A stretch of DNA of 64,000 bases. Origin: Dimorphilus gyrociliatus (lineage: Eukaryota > Annelida > Polychaeta > Dinophilidae). Positions 23,168-35,024 of this stretch are shown in pieces (the stretch's first letter is position 1; each line of letters begins with the position of its first letter). The notes beneath the pieces are model-generated. The model ran no database searches. It saw only the letters and a list, made by a program, of their open reading frames with translations, and was not told the DNA's origin. The translations under genes were made by a program, and so were the position numbers. The stretch is from NCBI GenBank assembly GCA_904063045.1, contig CAJFCJ010000002.1, positions 4,497,645-4,561,644 on the forward strand, written 5' to 3'.

Positions 23168-24157
23168 ATGGTATGTTTTCTGGATTACAAAAATCTTCAA
23201 ATATCTATAACTATTTACAATTAAATTACATTCCTAAAACAATACATGAATGATTGTTATTTTATCATGTTGTTGGTTTATTAATTGTTTGTGAAAATTT
23301 AGATATTTGGTAAAATTTTTAATTTTTTTTCAGGCGTCCGGATCACTCGTGCTACCTGAAAAATTTCAGCACATTTTGCGTATTATGAACACCAATATTG
23401 ATGGTAGACGCAAAATTCCTTATGCTCTGACCTCAATCAAGGTTTGTTTTATTTTTTTCGCCAGAATTTAGAGGATATTTCTGTTTGATAAAATTGAGAA
23501 ATTGTTACTCCCGTCCCGGCTAGACAATTATATTTAAAATAATATCAGTATTACAACAGTATTAAATTATTTTAATAGTTTCTCTAGCACATTATGCTAT
23601 AAATTACATGACAACTGAGATGTAATTATAAATTTGATCTTTCAGGGAATTGGTCGTCGTTATAGTCACGTCGTCTGCAAAAAAGCCGGCGTTGATGTTA
23701 GAAAGCGTGCTGGAGAATTGACCGAAGACGAGGTAAGAAAAATTCATATTAATTTCATCTAATATATGAAATGAAAACTTTACAGTTTACAATATTTGTA
23801 TATAATTTAAAATAACCTTCGTTTTTACATCGTTTAGAAATCATCCCAATAATTGTTTTTTTTATAATTATCATTTTTTGATTTCAGCAAGAAAAGATCA
23901 TTACCGTTATGTCTAACCCTAGACAATACAAGATTCCCGACTGGTTCTTGAACAGACAAAAAGATATCAAGGATGGTAAATTTTCCCAAGTTATGTCTAA
24001 TGCCTTGGATAACAAATTGCGTGAAGATTTGGAACGCCTGAAGAAAATCAGAGCTCACCGTGGTCTTCGTCATTATTGGGGTCTTCGTGTTAGAGGTCAA
24101 CACACTAAGACTACTGGAAGAAGAGGCAGAACTGTTGGTGTGTCCAAGAAGAAGTAA
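23168..24157 (+). CDS. RPS18: 40S ribosomal protein S18 (uS13)
   Basis: Four exons: 23168-23170 (the ATG alone), 23334-23441, 23646-23732 and 23888-24157, giving 155 residues. The protein is almost identical to animal RPS18: [58 protein letters not shown], and the C-terminal [16 protein letters not shown]. It sits in the head of the small subunit and contacts the P-site region and the large subunit bridge. The first exon carries only the start codon before a GTATGT donor, a common ribosomal-protein arrangement. The N-terminus is slightly longer than in human ([12 protein letters not shown]). Confidence 0.97.
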
Positions 24158-24479
24158 ATGTTAGCGATCGATTTCTGAATACACGTTTTGACGATGTAAA
24201 CTGAAGAATTTTTGTTAATTTAAGCATTCATACAAAATATCAATTAAATGTAAAACATACGCATCAGTTAAAAATTTTCTTTTTTCACCGGAATTATTAA
24301 TATAGCGGGCAAATTAAAGGGAGCCACAAGATGGCAGCGCTAAGTGTGGATACCACAATCTGTTCGAGTTTGTTTTATTGTAATGAGCGATATTATAGGA
24401 TCGAATAAAAATTACCTAAAAGTGTTTTTATAACTAACTAATTTGAGATTTCTAATTAAGAGCCAACTTTAGTCAAAAA
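24158..24479 (+). promoter_or_regulatory. METTL13 promoter with YY1-like site
   Basis: This 322-bp spacer holds the RPS18 3'UTR and the METTL13 promoter. At about 24327-24338 the sequence CAAGATGGCAGC matches the core AAGATGGC of YY1-type sites, often found close to transcription starts in animals. Use here is inferred. Confidence 0.45.
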
Positions 24480-27105
24480 ATGGCTCAAAATAATCAACTT
24501 TTACCAACAACTGCTCAGGAATTTGCTGATGCAAAGTACTGGCAAGACTTTTTCAAAAAACGTGGTGAATCTGCTTTTGAATGGTATATTTTGCATTTTC
24601 TTTATTTATTTCACTTTTTATTGGAATAAACTCCTAAATAGGTATGGTGAATATGCTCAATTATGCGGAATTATTCATAAATATATTAAGCCCAAAGATA
24701 ACGTTTTGATGATTGGTTGTGGAAATTCTGATTTGAGCGCCAACTTGTATGATGTAGGAATACAGAATATCATGAATATTGATATAAGCGATTTGGTAAT
24801 TAAAAATATGAGAACAAAGAATGAAAAACGAGAAAAAATGAAGTTTGTTAAGATGGATGTTACACAGGTTAACAATAAAACGATTAATATGCTTTTAAAA
24901 AATATATCTTAAATAACTAAGAACTATTTCCTGTTGTATTCAGTTAAGTTTTGAGGATGAAAGTTATTCAGTTGTTTTGGATAAGGGAACTCTAGATGCT
25001 CTCTTCACTGATACTAATGATAATACAGTTGAAGTTATTGAAAAAATGTATAATGAAATAGTCAGAGTGCTAAAACTTGGTGGACGATATATTTGTATAT
25101 CACTAGCTCAAGATCATATTGTTAAAAATATTGTTTCATTCTTTCATTCAAAGTAAGCCAGTTTATTCTAGTAGTAATATTATTTCTTTAAATAATAAAT
25201 CATCTTCAGGAATTGGCCAGTTCGTATTTGTAGAATTGAAACATCAGAAAATGACACTTTCGGATTACCAGTTTTTGCATTTGTTTTCACTAAATTCAAA
25301 ATGATGAATAATTTAAAGACACCATTAGAATTCTCTTCATTTTGTGATTCTATTCAAAGATTCGATTCACCTGAGAATTTAATTGAACAGGTCAAACAGC
25401 TTCAATATTACGCTTTTTTAATAAAGAAAGCTGAAAATTCAGAGTAAGACTATAGTTTATTACATATTGAAATTAAGCTAATAATTCTCATAATCCAGTG
25501 AAATAGCCGATGAACACGTCTCTATAAAGTTACACAATCAAGCTCATCAAGAACCACGTTATACAATTCATTTGGTTATTAATAGTGAATTTACTAAAGG
25601 ATTGTCAATGGGTGTGTTTATTGTACCAAGAGGACGAGAAATAGAATGGGTTTTTTCAACTTTCGAAGGTAGAAAGTTATTAGCGAAAAATGCAAACTGT
25701 CGTCGTTTACTTGTTGTAAGTATGTCGCGAAAGCATGAGTATGGAGGTCAGCATAACATTTATTTTATGTCTATCTATTAAATTTTTGATTTTTGAAATA
25801 TAGGTATGGATAGTATAAAAGCAGAATTATCGTCAAAGGTTATGGATCTTGCTCCTCATGGTATTAAGGACAAAGATGTACCTTTTCTTACACTTGGAGA
25901 CAATATTGATTGTCGAACGATTCGATATGAATTTAACAGCAAATTAAGTGGAACTGGTTTTGTAGAAGATGTTAGCTGCTCTGGAGATAACTATCGTCGA
26001 ATTATCTTTGAAACTTCACCAAATATGATTCAGTCAGAAGCCAAATTAGTATATAAAAGTAATATTTAAACAAATATGCAATATACACTAATTATTGACA
26101 AAATTATTCCAAGATGTGAGCAGAAAGAAGAAAGAATTGGTAATTGACAAATCTAGTTTAACTTGTTCATATCATCAATTTATGGTTGCGGGCTTAATTT
26201 TTATAGAAAACTTTCAACAAGTTTATAGTGAGAAATTTAACATAAATCTTAAAGTCAGATCTAAACTTGAAAGTAAATATTCTTATTAGAAAAAAGCGCT
26301 GAAAGAGATATTCCAACTCTGGTGGTTGGTTTCGGCGGAGGCTCCTTAACTTTATTTTTACACACGTTCTTTAAGAAGGTAAACTTGAACAAAATATTGA
26401 TAATTTTTTGTATTTTGATTATATAAACTATATGTACATATATATATATTTAGCTTCTCGTACTGGCTGTAGAGATTGATGAAACCCTACTAGAAATAGC
26501 ATTGAAATGGTTTGCCTTTCCTAAGGATGAATGTCAAGTTATTATAGATGATGGAGTTCATCAGGTGGAGGTTTTGGCAGAAAAGGGTAATTACTTCATG
26601 ACATAATCAAACTTTGTTATTGAAAGTAAAAATTACGTAACAGGTGAAAAACGAATGGTTATTATGTTGGATGCTGACGCTAAAGACATTAGCCAAGGCA
26701 TGACTGCTCCACCTGAGCAGTTTATAGAAGAAAATTTCTTAAAAAAATTATATAATATTCTTCATGAAGAAGGTAGCATGAAAATGATGAAATTTTTTCA
26801 TTTATATTCTCTTATTGTTAACAAACATTTATTCATCAGGTGTTATAATAATGAATATGGCATGTCGAAATAAAGATTTGAAAATTGAGGTTCTTTCCAA
26901 ACTAAAGAAGCAATTCCCATCTGTATTTACTGTTCCAATTGATCAAGAAATTAATGAAATTATTTATTGTAAAAAGCAAAAGTGCCAATTTTCAGAAGAA
27001 TATTGTAAGAAGGAATTAGCAGCCTTAAATTCAATACTATTAGAAACACCTGCAAAGAATAATTTGAGTGTATCGCAATTGCCAAATACTTTAGTTGCTG
27101 TGTAG
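24480..27105 (+). CDS. METTL13: METTL13, dual eEF1A methyltransferase
   Basis: Eleven exons: 24480-24583, 24642-24867, 24944-25152, 25210-25443, 25499-25746, 25804-26058, 26114-26272, 26290-26378, 26454-26586, 26644-26772 and 26840-27105, giving 683 residues (human 699). The N-terminal methyltransferase domain has motif I as LMIGCGNSDLS and the substrate loop VVLDKGTLDALF; in the family it trimethylates eEF1A Lys55. The C-terminal domain has its own SAM motif (LVVGFGGGSL) and acidic motif II (LAVEIDETLLE), and in the family methylates the eEF1A N-terminus. Other matches are the start MAQNNQLLPTTAQEFA, FAFVFTKF and GVIIMNMACRN. It acts in the cytosol to tune translation elongation. Confidence 0.95.
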
Positions 27106-27553
27106 AAATATAACTTTACGCTAACATTTCAAATTTGATTACTTGTGGTTTTTGAAAGCAAACTATACATTTACTCGAAAACAAATAAACATTGGAGGTT
27201 AGAATTTGAATTTTATTGGTTAAAGGTTTTTTCTTTTTATTTTTTATATAAAAGTTTGACTTGTCTTTTTAAAGAAACGAGCTTAAAGTTATATAACAAT
27301 CGGAATATTTCGCCGTTTACGAGAGCCCGTATGCTTTTGTCGTAAATATTATTAGCGCGCATGCGTAGTGAATAGCCTGTATCCGGTATAAGAAGCATTT
27401 GACGCTCTGATTTTTTTAAATATTTACTTCATATATCGACCAAACAGCAATCGTAAGTTATGCTCAATATATTATGGGTTCAGAGACCAATAATGTTTTT
27501 AGCTATTAATGGGATATGATAACAAAGGCTGATAATCAATATACTTCAGGTGA
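27106..27553. other. METTL13 3'UTR and SR-factor promoter/5'UTR
   Basis: An AATAAA near 27183 may end METTL13. The right part is the 5' region of the SR-type gene; CTTCAG directly before its ATG suggests a spliced 5'UTR. Confidence 0.45.
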
Positions 27554-29908
27554 ATGGCGGACAAGCGGTATAGAAGTAGGTCGCGTTCATCTTCTTTTAG
27601 ACGCCGCAGAAGGTCAAGGTCGTCGGAATCGCGAACACCTAGCCCAACAGTGACGAGGAAAAGAGGTTATGGAGGAGGTAAATGGAAAATTTTAAATAAG
27701 CAAAGTTTCGTATGATATCGGTGCCGAGGATCAGTAAGACAACGAAAGAACTAAACAAATAGGGAGTGTAAAAATGTTAAGGCTTGAAGACAAACTACTG
27801 TCATTAAACAGCATATTATGCACCTCTGTAGCAACCGTCTATTTAAGCCTTCAATACTTTTAACGAATGCTTCTACATAAAAATTAAGCAGAATTTGGAT
27901 TTGGTTCTTGAATGTCTTATTTTTAATAACTATTTGTTGATTCTCATCTGGCAAAAAGATTCGAGAGAAGAAATAGTAATATGGAACTATTATTTCTCTC
28001 AACAATAAGAACCATCAGAGATCTTGGTTAACATGTTTGATATCAAAAGGGGCAATATAGCAAACAGATGTACTTTTGGTTATATTAATAAAGAAGTACT
28101 ATTTCTTACTAGGAGGGGGTGGAGGCGGCGGTGGACGTTTTTACGACGATCGACATTACGATAGAAGAAATAACTATCGCCGAAATGATAGAGGTGGAGG
28201 CGGAAGAGGCTACGATCGTTGGGAGGGCGGAGATGATCCATCGGAAGTCGGCTATAGAGTTCATATTGGAGATGTCGTAAAAAAGACTACTCAGGAGCAA
28301 ATAGAAGAAAAATTTAGTAAATTCGGACACATTAGAGACGTTTTTCTGGCTAATACCTTTCCTCAATTTGCTATTGTAAGCTATGAGGAAAAACTAGATG
28401 CTGAAGATGCTATTAGAGAAATGGATGGAAAGTAAGACGCTTGTGTAGCATTTAGTTTTACCAAAACATTAACTTTTGGCATTACAGCTTTTTCAATGGA
28501 TCGAAGATATCTGTATCATTTGCAAGACCGAGAACAAGACCAAGAGGTAATAGAAGACCCCCTAGTTCTTCGTCTTGTTATAAATGTGGTAGAACGGGCC
28601 ATTTCGCAAGAGAATGCAGTCGTGATCCTGGAGAATATATAAACCCTGGTGACGACAGAGACTTCAATAGAGGTCGAGATAGAAGTCGCGACCGTGATAG
28701 AGACAGAGACAGAGACAGAGACGGGTGGAGAGATAGGAAGTATGTATAAGTAAATATTTCGACTTCGATACTTAACATATGTTCAGGAATTTTTCGTACA
28801 GATCGGATAGATATGGTGGCGGAGGTGGCGGAGGCGGCGGTGGCGGAGGAGGAGGAGGAGGAGGAGGCGGTGGCGGCAGTCGACTTTCATGCTATAGATG
28901 TGGAAAGCCAGGACATTTTGCTCGAGACTGTGACAAACCGATTGATTCGATTAGAAGGTAAAAGACTTAAGAGGAAATAATTTTTCTCAGGAATCGAGTT
29001 TCTCTATTTTTTTCTTTCCGCTAAAAAAAACAATGGCCCAAGAGGGAAAACTACCATTTGATTAGGAAACGGATTGTATCCTTCGATATTATTTTATAAT
29101 GTTGTTTACTAATTTCTAGGCATATTCTTCGTGGCTAGAAAACATAATCTTTTTGTTCCGCTGGCGCACATTGGGTCTCGTATTTTGGTGTTAAAGTTTT
29201 AAGCAAAAATTTAATCAATGGTAGTTAACAAAAATTTGGCGAAAAAAATCGCTGGCTTATTGGTTATAGGCGTGTGTGAGAAAGTCTTGGCAAATTTTGG
29301 GTGCTTGGGTGCGGTTGATTAATGTCTAGTAATGTCACGCAATATTGGTTTGTCGCGTAGTTGTTAAACTGAAAAAAACAATTGGTAAGGAAAATATTCT
29401 ATGAATATAGAGTAGATTATATTTTTTCAGTACGTTATTTTTTTCGTTCGCCACTTATAAAATAGCGACTATTCATCCTCATGAGGTTGGATCAACTGTG
29501 GCTGGATAATTTGAAAATGCGTTTTTTTTCGCAACGATATCTACTTTTTATAGTGTCTGTGGATGTCGTTCTTACGATTTTGGTCTCATTCTAAATCTCA
29601 ATCGGCCGCCCTTGTTTTTTCCAGCCAACTGTTTGCTTTGGCATAATGATTAATTCATTTACTTTCATTTTAAGACGAAGGTCAAGATCGTATTCGAGCT
29701 CATTGGATCGTAAGAAGAGGTCTAGATCGAGATCTAGCGTGTCCCCTTTCAACAAAAGGTAAATAACACAAGATTTAATTGAATGTTGATGAAAATTTAC
29801 TGACTATTTACTCTTGATAGGAAGAGAAGTTTCGATGGAGATAGAGATGATAAATTTAAGAGACATAGAGATTCTTACAGCAAATCGCCAGAAAAAGAAC
29901 GCATTTAA
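27554..29908 (+). CDS. SR-type splicing factor: RRM, two CCHC zinc knuckles, RS regions
   Basis: Six exons: 27554-27677, 28113-28431, 28488-28739, 28787-28957, 29675-29758 and 29821-29908, giving 345 residues. The order is an N-terminal Arg/Ser stretch, a Gly/Arg patch, an RRM (YRVHIGDV as RNP2, PQFAIVSYE as RNP1), a zinc knuckle CYKCGRTGHFARECS, an Arg/Asp repeat (RDRDRD), a run of over 20 glycines, a second knuckle CYRCGKPGHFARDC, and a C-terminal RS tail. RRM plus CCHC recalls animal SRSF7/9G8, which has a single knuckle; two knuckles plus RS recalls plant RS2Z proteins. A nuclear role in pre-mRNA splicing or mRNA export is expected. Introns 1 (435 nt) and 4 (717 nt) are many times longer than the others (47-62 nt). 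AATAAA lies at 30200-30205. Confidence 0.9.
28812..28877 (+). repeat. Coding GGN repeat (poly-glycine)
   Basis: A run of GGN codons encodes an uninterrupted stretch of over 20 glycines between the two zinc knuckles of the SR-type factor. Codon mixing (GGA, GGC, GGT) limits slippage, but length variation between individuals is plausible. Confidence 0.9.
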
Positions 29909-30444
29909 GCTGTTTTATAATCAGTTTGATGTTGTTTCTTGTTTAATTTGTATGTATCACGATAATATTCGATGCAAAATTAAGTTTCGAAATTTTTGTG
30001 AAGAATGGTTTGTTGATCGTTTACAAGCAGATTTTCCATGGAATGCGATTTGTTGTTGTTATAGATTATATTATAGTGTGTGTTGCCTGTTTAAAAGTCT
30101 TATTTTTTTCATTAAAACTTAACGCAATAGATGAAATAACTGCTTTTTTTCATAGATTTATCTTGCATGTGAATTAATTGATTTTTTTTTAATGTATTTA
30201 ATAAAAACTTGTTTCTTGTCATTGGGAATGTATCAATAATTATACAACTTGAACAAACTAATAAATTAGTCAATTTAAAAATCGGTTATATTTGTATTTT
30301 TTTAAACTGAATTCTCCATTCGCTTTCTTTAACTAACTTCACTAATTATTGCAATTTTTTCAAGGCTGACACTGTAGGCCTTTGTGATATCATAACTGTA
30401 TTTAAAATTCTAAAAAAAACAAAAATTAGACGACATTTAAGGAA
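29909..30444. other. SR-factor 3'UTR and intergenic sequence
   Basis: 3'UTR with AATAAA at 30200-30205, then AT-rich sequence to the next gene. The 102-codon ORF overlapping the last exon and UTR is a shadow. Confidence 0.5.
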
Positions 30445-31580
30445 ATGTTTCATAAGGCTTTTATTCTTTTACATTTATTAACCAGGGGTTCTAGTATTGT
30501 TCGTCTATTTGGGGAAGATGAAAAACCATCAACTTTGTTTGTAAATGTAAATATAGCATTATAAATATTTCTAACAAAAAAAAAGATTATGTATATCTCT
30601 ATACAGTATATTGATATCTGTATTTTATATTTTTATATATAATAACTATATTAAGTAAATATAACTTTGATTTCAATAAAGACAAACTTATCTTCTTTAA
30701 GTTAAAAACAAATAAAAAAAAACAGTGGCATACATCGTTAATTGCAGGAACTATCGAAATCAACATTTTGTTTAGAGACGAAAGAATTCATAGAAGGATC
30801 ATCCGATAGAATTTTAGAAATGTTAAATGGACAAGTACTTGATTGCATTCAACTAAATTCCACGATTGATGTCAATAAACAGAATTGTACTGAATTCTTT
30901 TCATCTAATTTATCACAAAAAAGATCTTTATTGCATTTTGTTTGTAAATTTCCCCAAAATGTATCATACCGAATATTTTTGATGATATCACCTACGAATA
31001 AGAAATCATTAGCTAACCCATTTTGTGATTCTTCCCTATATTTCCCTTCGCAGGGACACATAAGAATAGGCTATTGTTGTATAAAGTTATTCGAAAACAT
31101 AACTTTTAATTTTGAATGTTCAAAATTTGAGTCACAAGAATATCCCAATGTTCAATTGCTACAGGTATCTTAAAGAAATTATTCTTTTTGTATATTGATC
31201 AAACGTTCAAATACATAATTCAATAGGTTGAAGAAGAGACATCTGGAGAATTTACAAAGGATTTACAAAGTCAAACGCAATTTACGACTATTCAAACTGA
31301 TATTGAAAATCTTAGTGAAAATATAACTGGTAAGAGAAATGATGGAAAAACCACCAAATCTACTAAATATAAGTATATTATCAGCGAAAATTCTATAGAT
31401 AAGAAACTCAGTGCTAAACTCGTCGGATTTGCTATTGGAGGGTCTTTAGGACTACCAATTTTAATTCTGATAATTATCGTAACTATTCGAGTTGTAAGGA
31501 AGAGAAAAAGATCTTTTCACAGAGTTGAAAAATTAACAAGAAATGTAAGAGATTACGATAATGATTATATCTATGAATAG
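30445..31580 (+). CDS. Type I single-pass membrane protein, unknown
   Basis: Three exons: 30445-30540, 30748-31164 and 31227-31580, all phase 0, giving 288 residues. The first exon is a prediction: it starts with M, encodes a hydrophobic signal-like stretch (FHKAFILLHLL), ends at a GTAAAT donor and joins in frame. The second exon is an ectodomain of about 140 residues with several Cys (FCLETKEF, VLDCIQL, FVCKFP, GYCCIKL) and N-glycosylation sites. The third has a Thr/Ser-rich stalk, a transmembrane segment (LVGFAIGGSLGLPILILIIIV), a basic stop-transfer RVVRKRKR and a tail ending NDYIYE, which carries tyrosines. No domain is recognised; a cell-surface receptor-like or adhesion role would be guesswork. 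AATAAA at 31792-31797. Confidence 0.62.
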
Positions 31581-32385
31581 AAATGAATGTTTCTAATGTT
31601 ACTGTAATTTTTCGCTGTGAAAGTCAAGGACGAAACAAATATAACTGATAATTTGTATTGTATACACAAGTATATATTTTCATATATATACAGTATATAT
31701 GGTATTTTAAAACTGAAGGTTAAAAACATACAAAAAATTCAAACTCACTATAGAATATAACAAAATATACGCATTGAAAATTTATATAAAAAATAAAGAG
31801 GGAAAAAGAGAAAGTATATCTTTGTCAAAACAAAATTATATATGAATTATTAAGGTAAATGCTTACCAACCTGACAAAATAACATTATAAGAGAATTTTT
31901 TATCATAAATCATTTAGAATTTTTCATTCAAAAACATACATCAATACAGTGATTATATATTGCACAGCAGCAAGTTATGGCTAACGGTGAAGATATCATC
32001 TAGGAGGTTCTTGTACATATGAAATACTTTTAAAGTATCCTATATAGATCATATTGTATTACTGTATGAAAATTTAATAGAGCAGGTTAACATCTCTTTT
32101 ATGTGATTTGTATTCTCAATCGAATATGTCAGATAATAATGCAGAGATAGACAAATAACTTTATATTTTTTATAAATGTGTATTATAGGACTAAATTCAT
32201 TAGTTTTTACATAGAGAAAGTACATATAAACGTAAAATTTATGTAATAATTGTATTTAAACATGTATCATTAATGTTATGTCTGGTTACGATATTGTCAA
32301 TCTTGATGTCGCCTACGATTTGCTTCAATAAAGCTCGTATTCGAGACACTCTATTCATTCGAAAAGAACGAGTCAGTGTTCAAAC
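31581..32385. other. Intergenic region
   Basis: 3'UTR of the membrane protein (AATAAA at 31792-31797), then AT-rich sequence and the promoter of the secreted protease. No coding exon seen. Confidence 0.5.
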
Positions 32386-35024
32386 ATGAACGTTTTCTAC
32401 CTATGGTTATTTGCTAGTTTCCGACTTATTTTAGTAAATTGTTCAGGTAATTCAAATAAGGTTAAGTAAAACAATATTTAAATATATTTATTAATGAGAC
32501 AAAGCTATATAAAAAATTATTTTCTTGATATAATCAATAGTTAAAGAATTATGAATAATCATAATTCCTAAATAGCTTTATCAAAAATATGTCTAATATA
32601 ATATATATATTAATTAATAAACGTAAAACAATGCTGATCTTTACGTTGGAAGAGTCCTTGTAGGTTTTTTTAACAGATTCTTTTCTTAATTTCTAATAAA
32701 AGATGAATACTTTTACTAACATAAGTCTGTTGAAGAGTTGTTTGAATAGAGGTAATTCATTTTCCGGTAGTACGAGGAGAAAAATTGTCGGTAAATGACC
32801 TAGTAGTGAGGCGTATGGAATGTTACGTATTTGACATAATCTGTATAAGATCAGTCCTTAGTGAATATAATGTTTGTTATTTCTTATATAATATATTTTT
32901 TATTGATATAATTCCGATAAAATAGGAGTTAGCATAACCTATTTAAATTGTTTATCTTTTTATTATTATTAAAGTCTTCTTTTATTATAGTTTGTACCAA
33001 GCTCTTTCTATCCGTTCCACCATCTTTAAATACTGGAGATCGTCCCAGATTAATATCTGGTATCTATCATTGGAACACTTCTTACTTTTTTAGACCGGTG
33101 TATAGGAATGTTGGGGTCGATATGTACATTTATCATTCTCCATGTTCGAATGAATGGATGATAGGGGAATTAATAGGTGCTGCATGCACAGCTATTTTCA
33201 AGGCAAATTCAACTTACGAAACACCGTTGGAAGACGTAAAGAACTGGAGAAAATTTGACGCTCACCTAGGAATATTTTCGAGCGAATACGTAGAAATAAA
33301 ATGTTTGGGTAGGGGATAAAAATTGTTAAATAAATATTAAAAAATTCGTATTAACGTTTGGTCTATTCTCTTATGTCTTTCAGAAAGAACTTGCGACTAC
33401 CTTTCACTAAATTTAAAGTCCAGTAATGAAGTGAATTATACTCTTCCAGAAGAGTATAAAGGTCTATATGCAGATCATAAGAAAACCCTTTTTGGTCGAC
33501 CAGTTTACAAACATATTCAATCTGAAGCATATATCTATTACCATTCGTCTAAGGCGCGTTGGATTTTTGGCAAAGAATATGATAGGGGTACGGGTTTTTT
33601 AGAATTAGAGAGTAATGCTACAAGACCGGAAGATGGTGGACAATGGATAGATTCGTCACTTAATTCCACTGTTTTTTTAAAGGATGTTAGCCTAAAATGC
33701 CATAGTAAGTTTGCTTTTTTTATTACTATTCAATACTTTATCTTTGTCCCCTCCAAGAAGAAATTCCTGTTATTCTAAAATGAATATTGAGACACTCAAT
33801 CATACGGGACATTAGTAGTAATTTCCTCTTTTTGTACTGCCTTCTATTATGTTGAATATTCTATATATATATAAAATCTGCTATAGAAATTATCCTATTG
33901 TTAATATTGAATTGGTTAGTCGCGTGCCCAGTATACATTTTAGTTCTTACGTCAACAATTTAGGAAAATAATTTTTTGCATTCCATAGGGTGTGGTCAAA
34001 TTCATACTCAGTTTAGCAACGATGAACTAGTACAGGGTGACGACGTTAAATTTCAAGGAAAATGGCCATTTATGGTGAGAATAATTGCAATGATAGCTCT
34101 GATAAACAGATCATTTTTATAGCTCAATAAAAGAATATTCTTTTGTTGAGCTTTACTAAAAAATACTAAATAGATCATAAATCTTTCAACTAACAGATAG
34201 CAATCCTTAGAGAAGATAAAGAATTAAGGTGTGGGGCAGTACTAATAGCCAAAGATTGGTTTATTACTGCCGGTCATTGCGGGATTAGGTAAGTTCATAA
34301 TAATAATTTTTTACACATGTTGTAAACAACCTAAAAATAAAATATAGTAGATATTTATTCAAATTTTAGTGTGGGTGATAGCGTCATAGCGGGGGCTTTG
34401 AATCTCGATGACGAAGCAGAAAAAAATAGGCAAATATCAACAATTAAAGCTATTTACAGGCACGAAAATTTCACGCATATAGCATCACCATTCAGGTAAA
34501 CATTTTAAAATTCCATTAATATTATAATTTTGAAAGTTTGATAAAAAGTTTTTTACTTTTTCAACATTTTTAGAGTTGAAAATGATTTTAGTGTTGTACA
34601 ATTAGAAAAAGCATTCTCTTTTAATCAATTTGTTCAACCGATATGTCTTCCGACGCTGACCGAACCTTTAGAAAGTTTAACGTTTATTGGTTGGGGTGGA
34701 AAGGGTTTAGATCAACAAGTTGGTTCTGTTTTAAATGAAGCAACGGCGACCACTTTACCTTTGAAAGAATGTAATCTTTTTTTTCCCACTTTTAAATGGT
34801 TAATTGAAAGTCATTCAATATGTATTGCTGGACAACAAGCAGCTAAGACCTGCACTGGAGATAGTGGCGGTCCATTATTTAAAGTTACAAAAGATAAAAC
34901 GGTTATTCTTTTGGGTATTGCCTCATGGACAACGACTTTATGCTTCCCTCTTGGTTATCCAAGCGTCTATGCGGATGTAAGACCATTCACTAATTGGATA
35001 AGAGAAAAGTGCCAATGTTTTTAG
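32386..35024 (+). CDS. Secreted S1-family serine protease with two tandem N-terminal RPVYK-type repeats
   Basis: Seven exons: 32386-32446, 32991-33308, 33384-33704, 33989-34074, 34197-34288, 34370-34495 and 34574-35024, giving 484 residues. A signal peptide is followed by two repeats of about 105 residues sharing Y-x(n)-RPVY-[RK]-x(n)-Y-I-Y-x(n)-W-x-[IF]-G and a closing Cys. The C-terminal half is a trypsin-fold protease with the catalytic triad: His in TAGHC, Asp in ENDFSVVQ, Ser in TGDSGGP. Unusual points: the residue at chymotrypsin position 189 is Lys, positions 216 and 226 are Thr and Ser, and the activation junction reads NDE-LVQG, with Glu rather than Arg/Lys before the new N-terminus. 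So it is probably an active enzyme but not trypsin-like. The substrate is unknown; it may act in extracellular matrix or immunity. Confidence 0.85.

Noticed and set aside
14556-27105. Possible operon-like clustering of endolysosomal genes (cystinosin, VPS52)
   Set aside because: Genes are on both strands with their own promoters and unrelated genes lie between them.
29066-29076. GTATCCTTC in intron 4 of the SR gene, like a U12 donor or USSE element
   Set aside because: It is a single imperfect copy; USSE elements are paired copies, and the intron itself has a normal GTAAAA donor.
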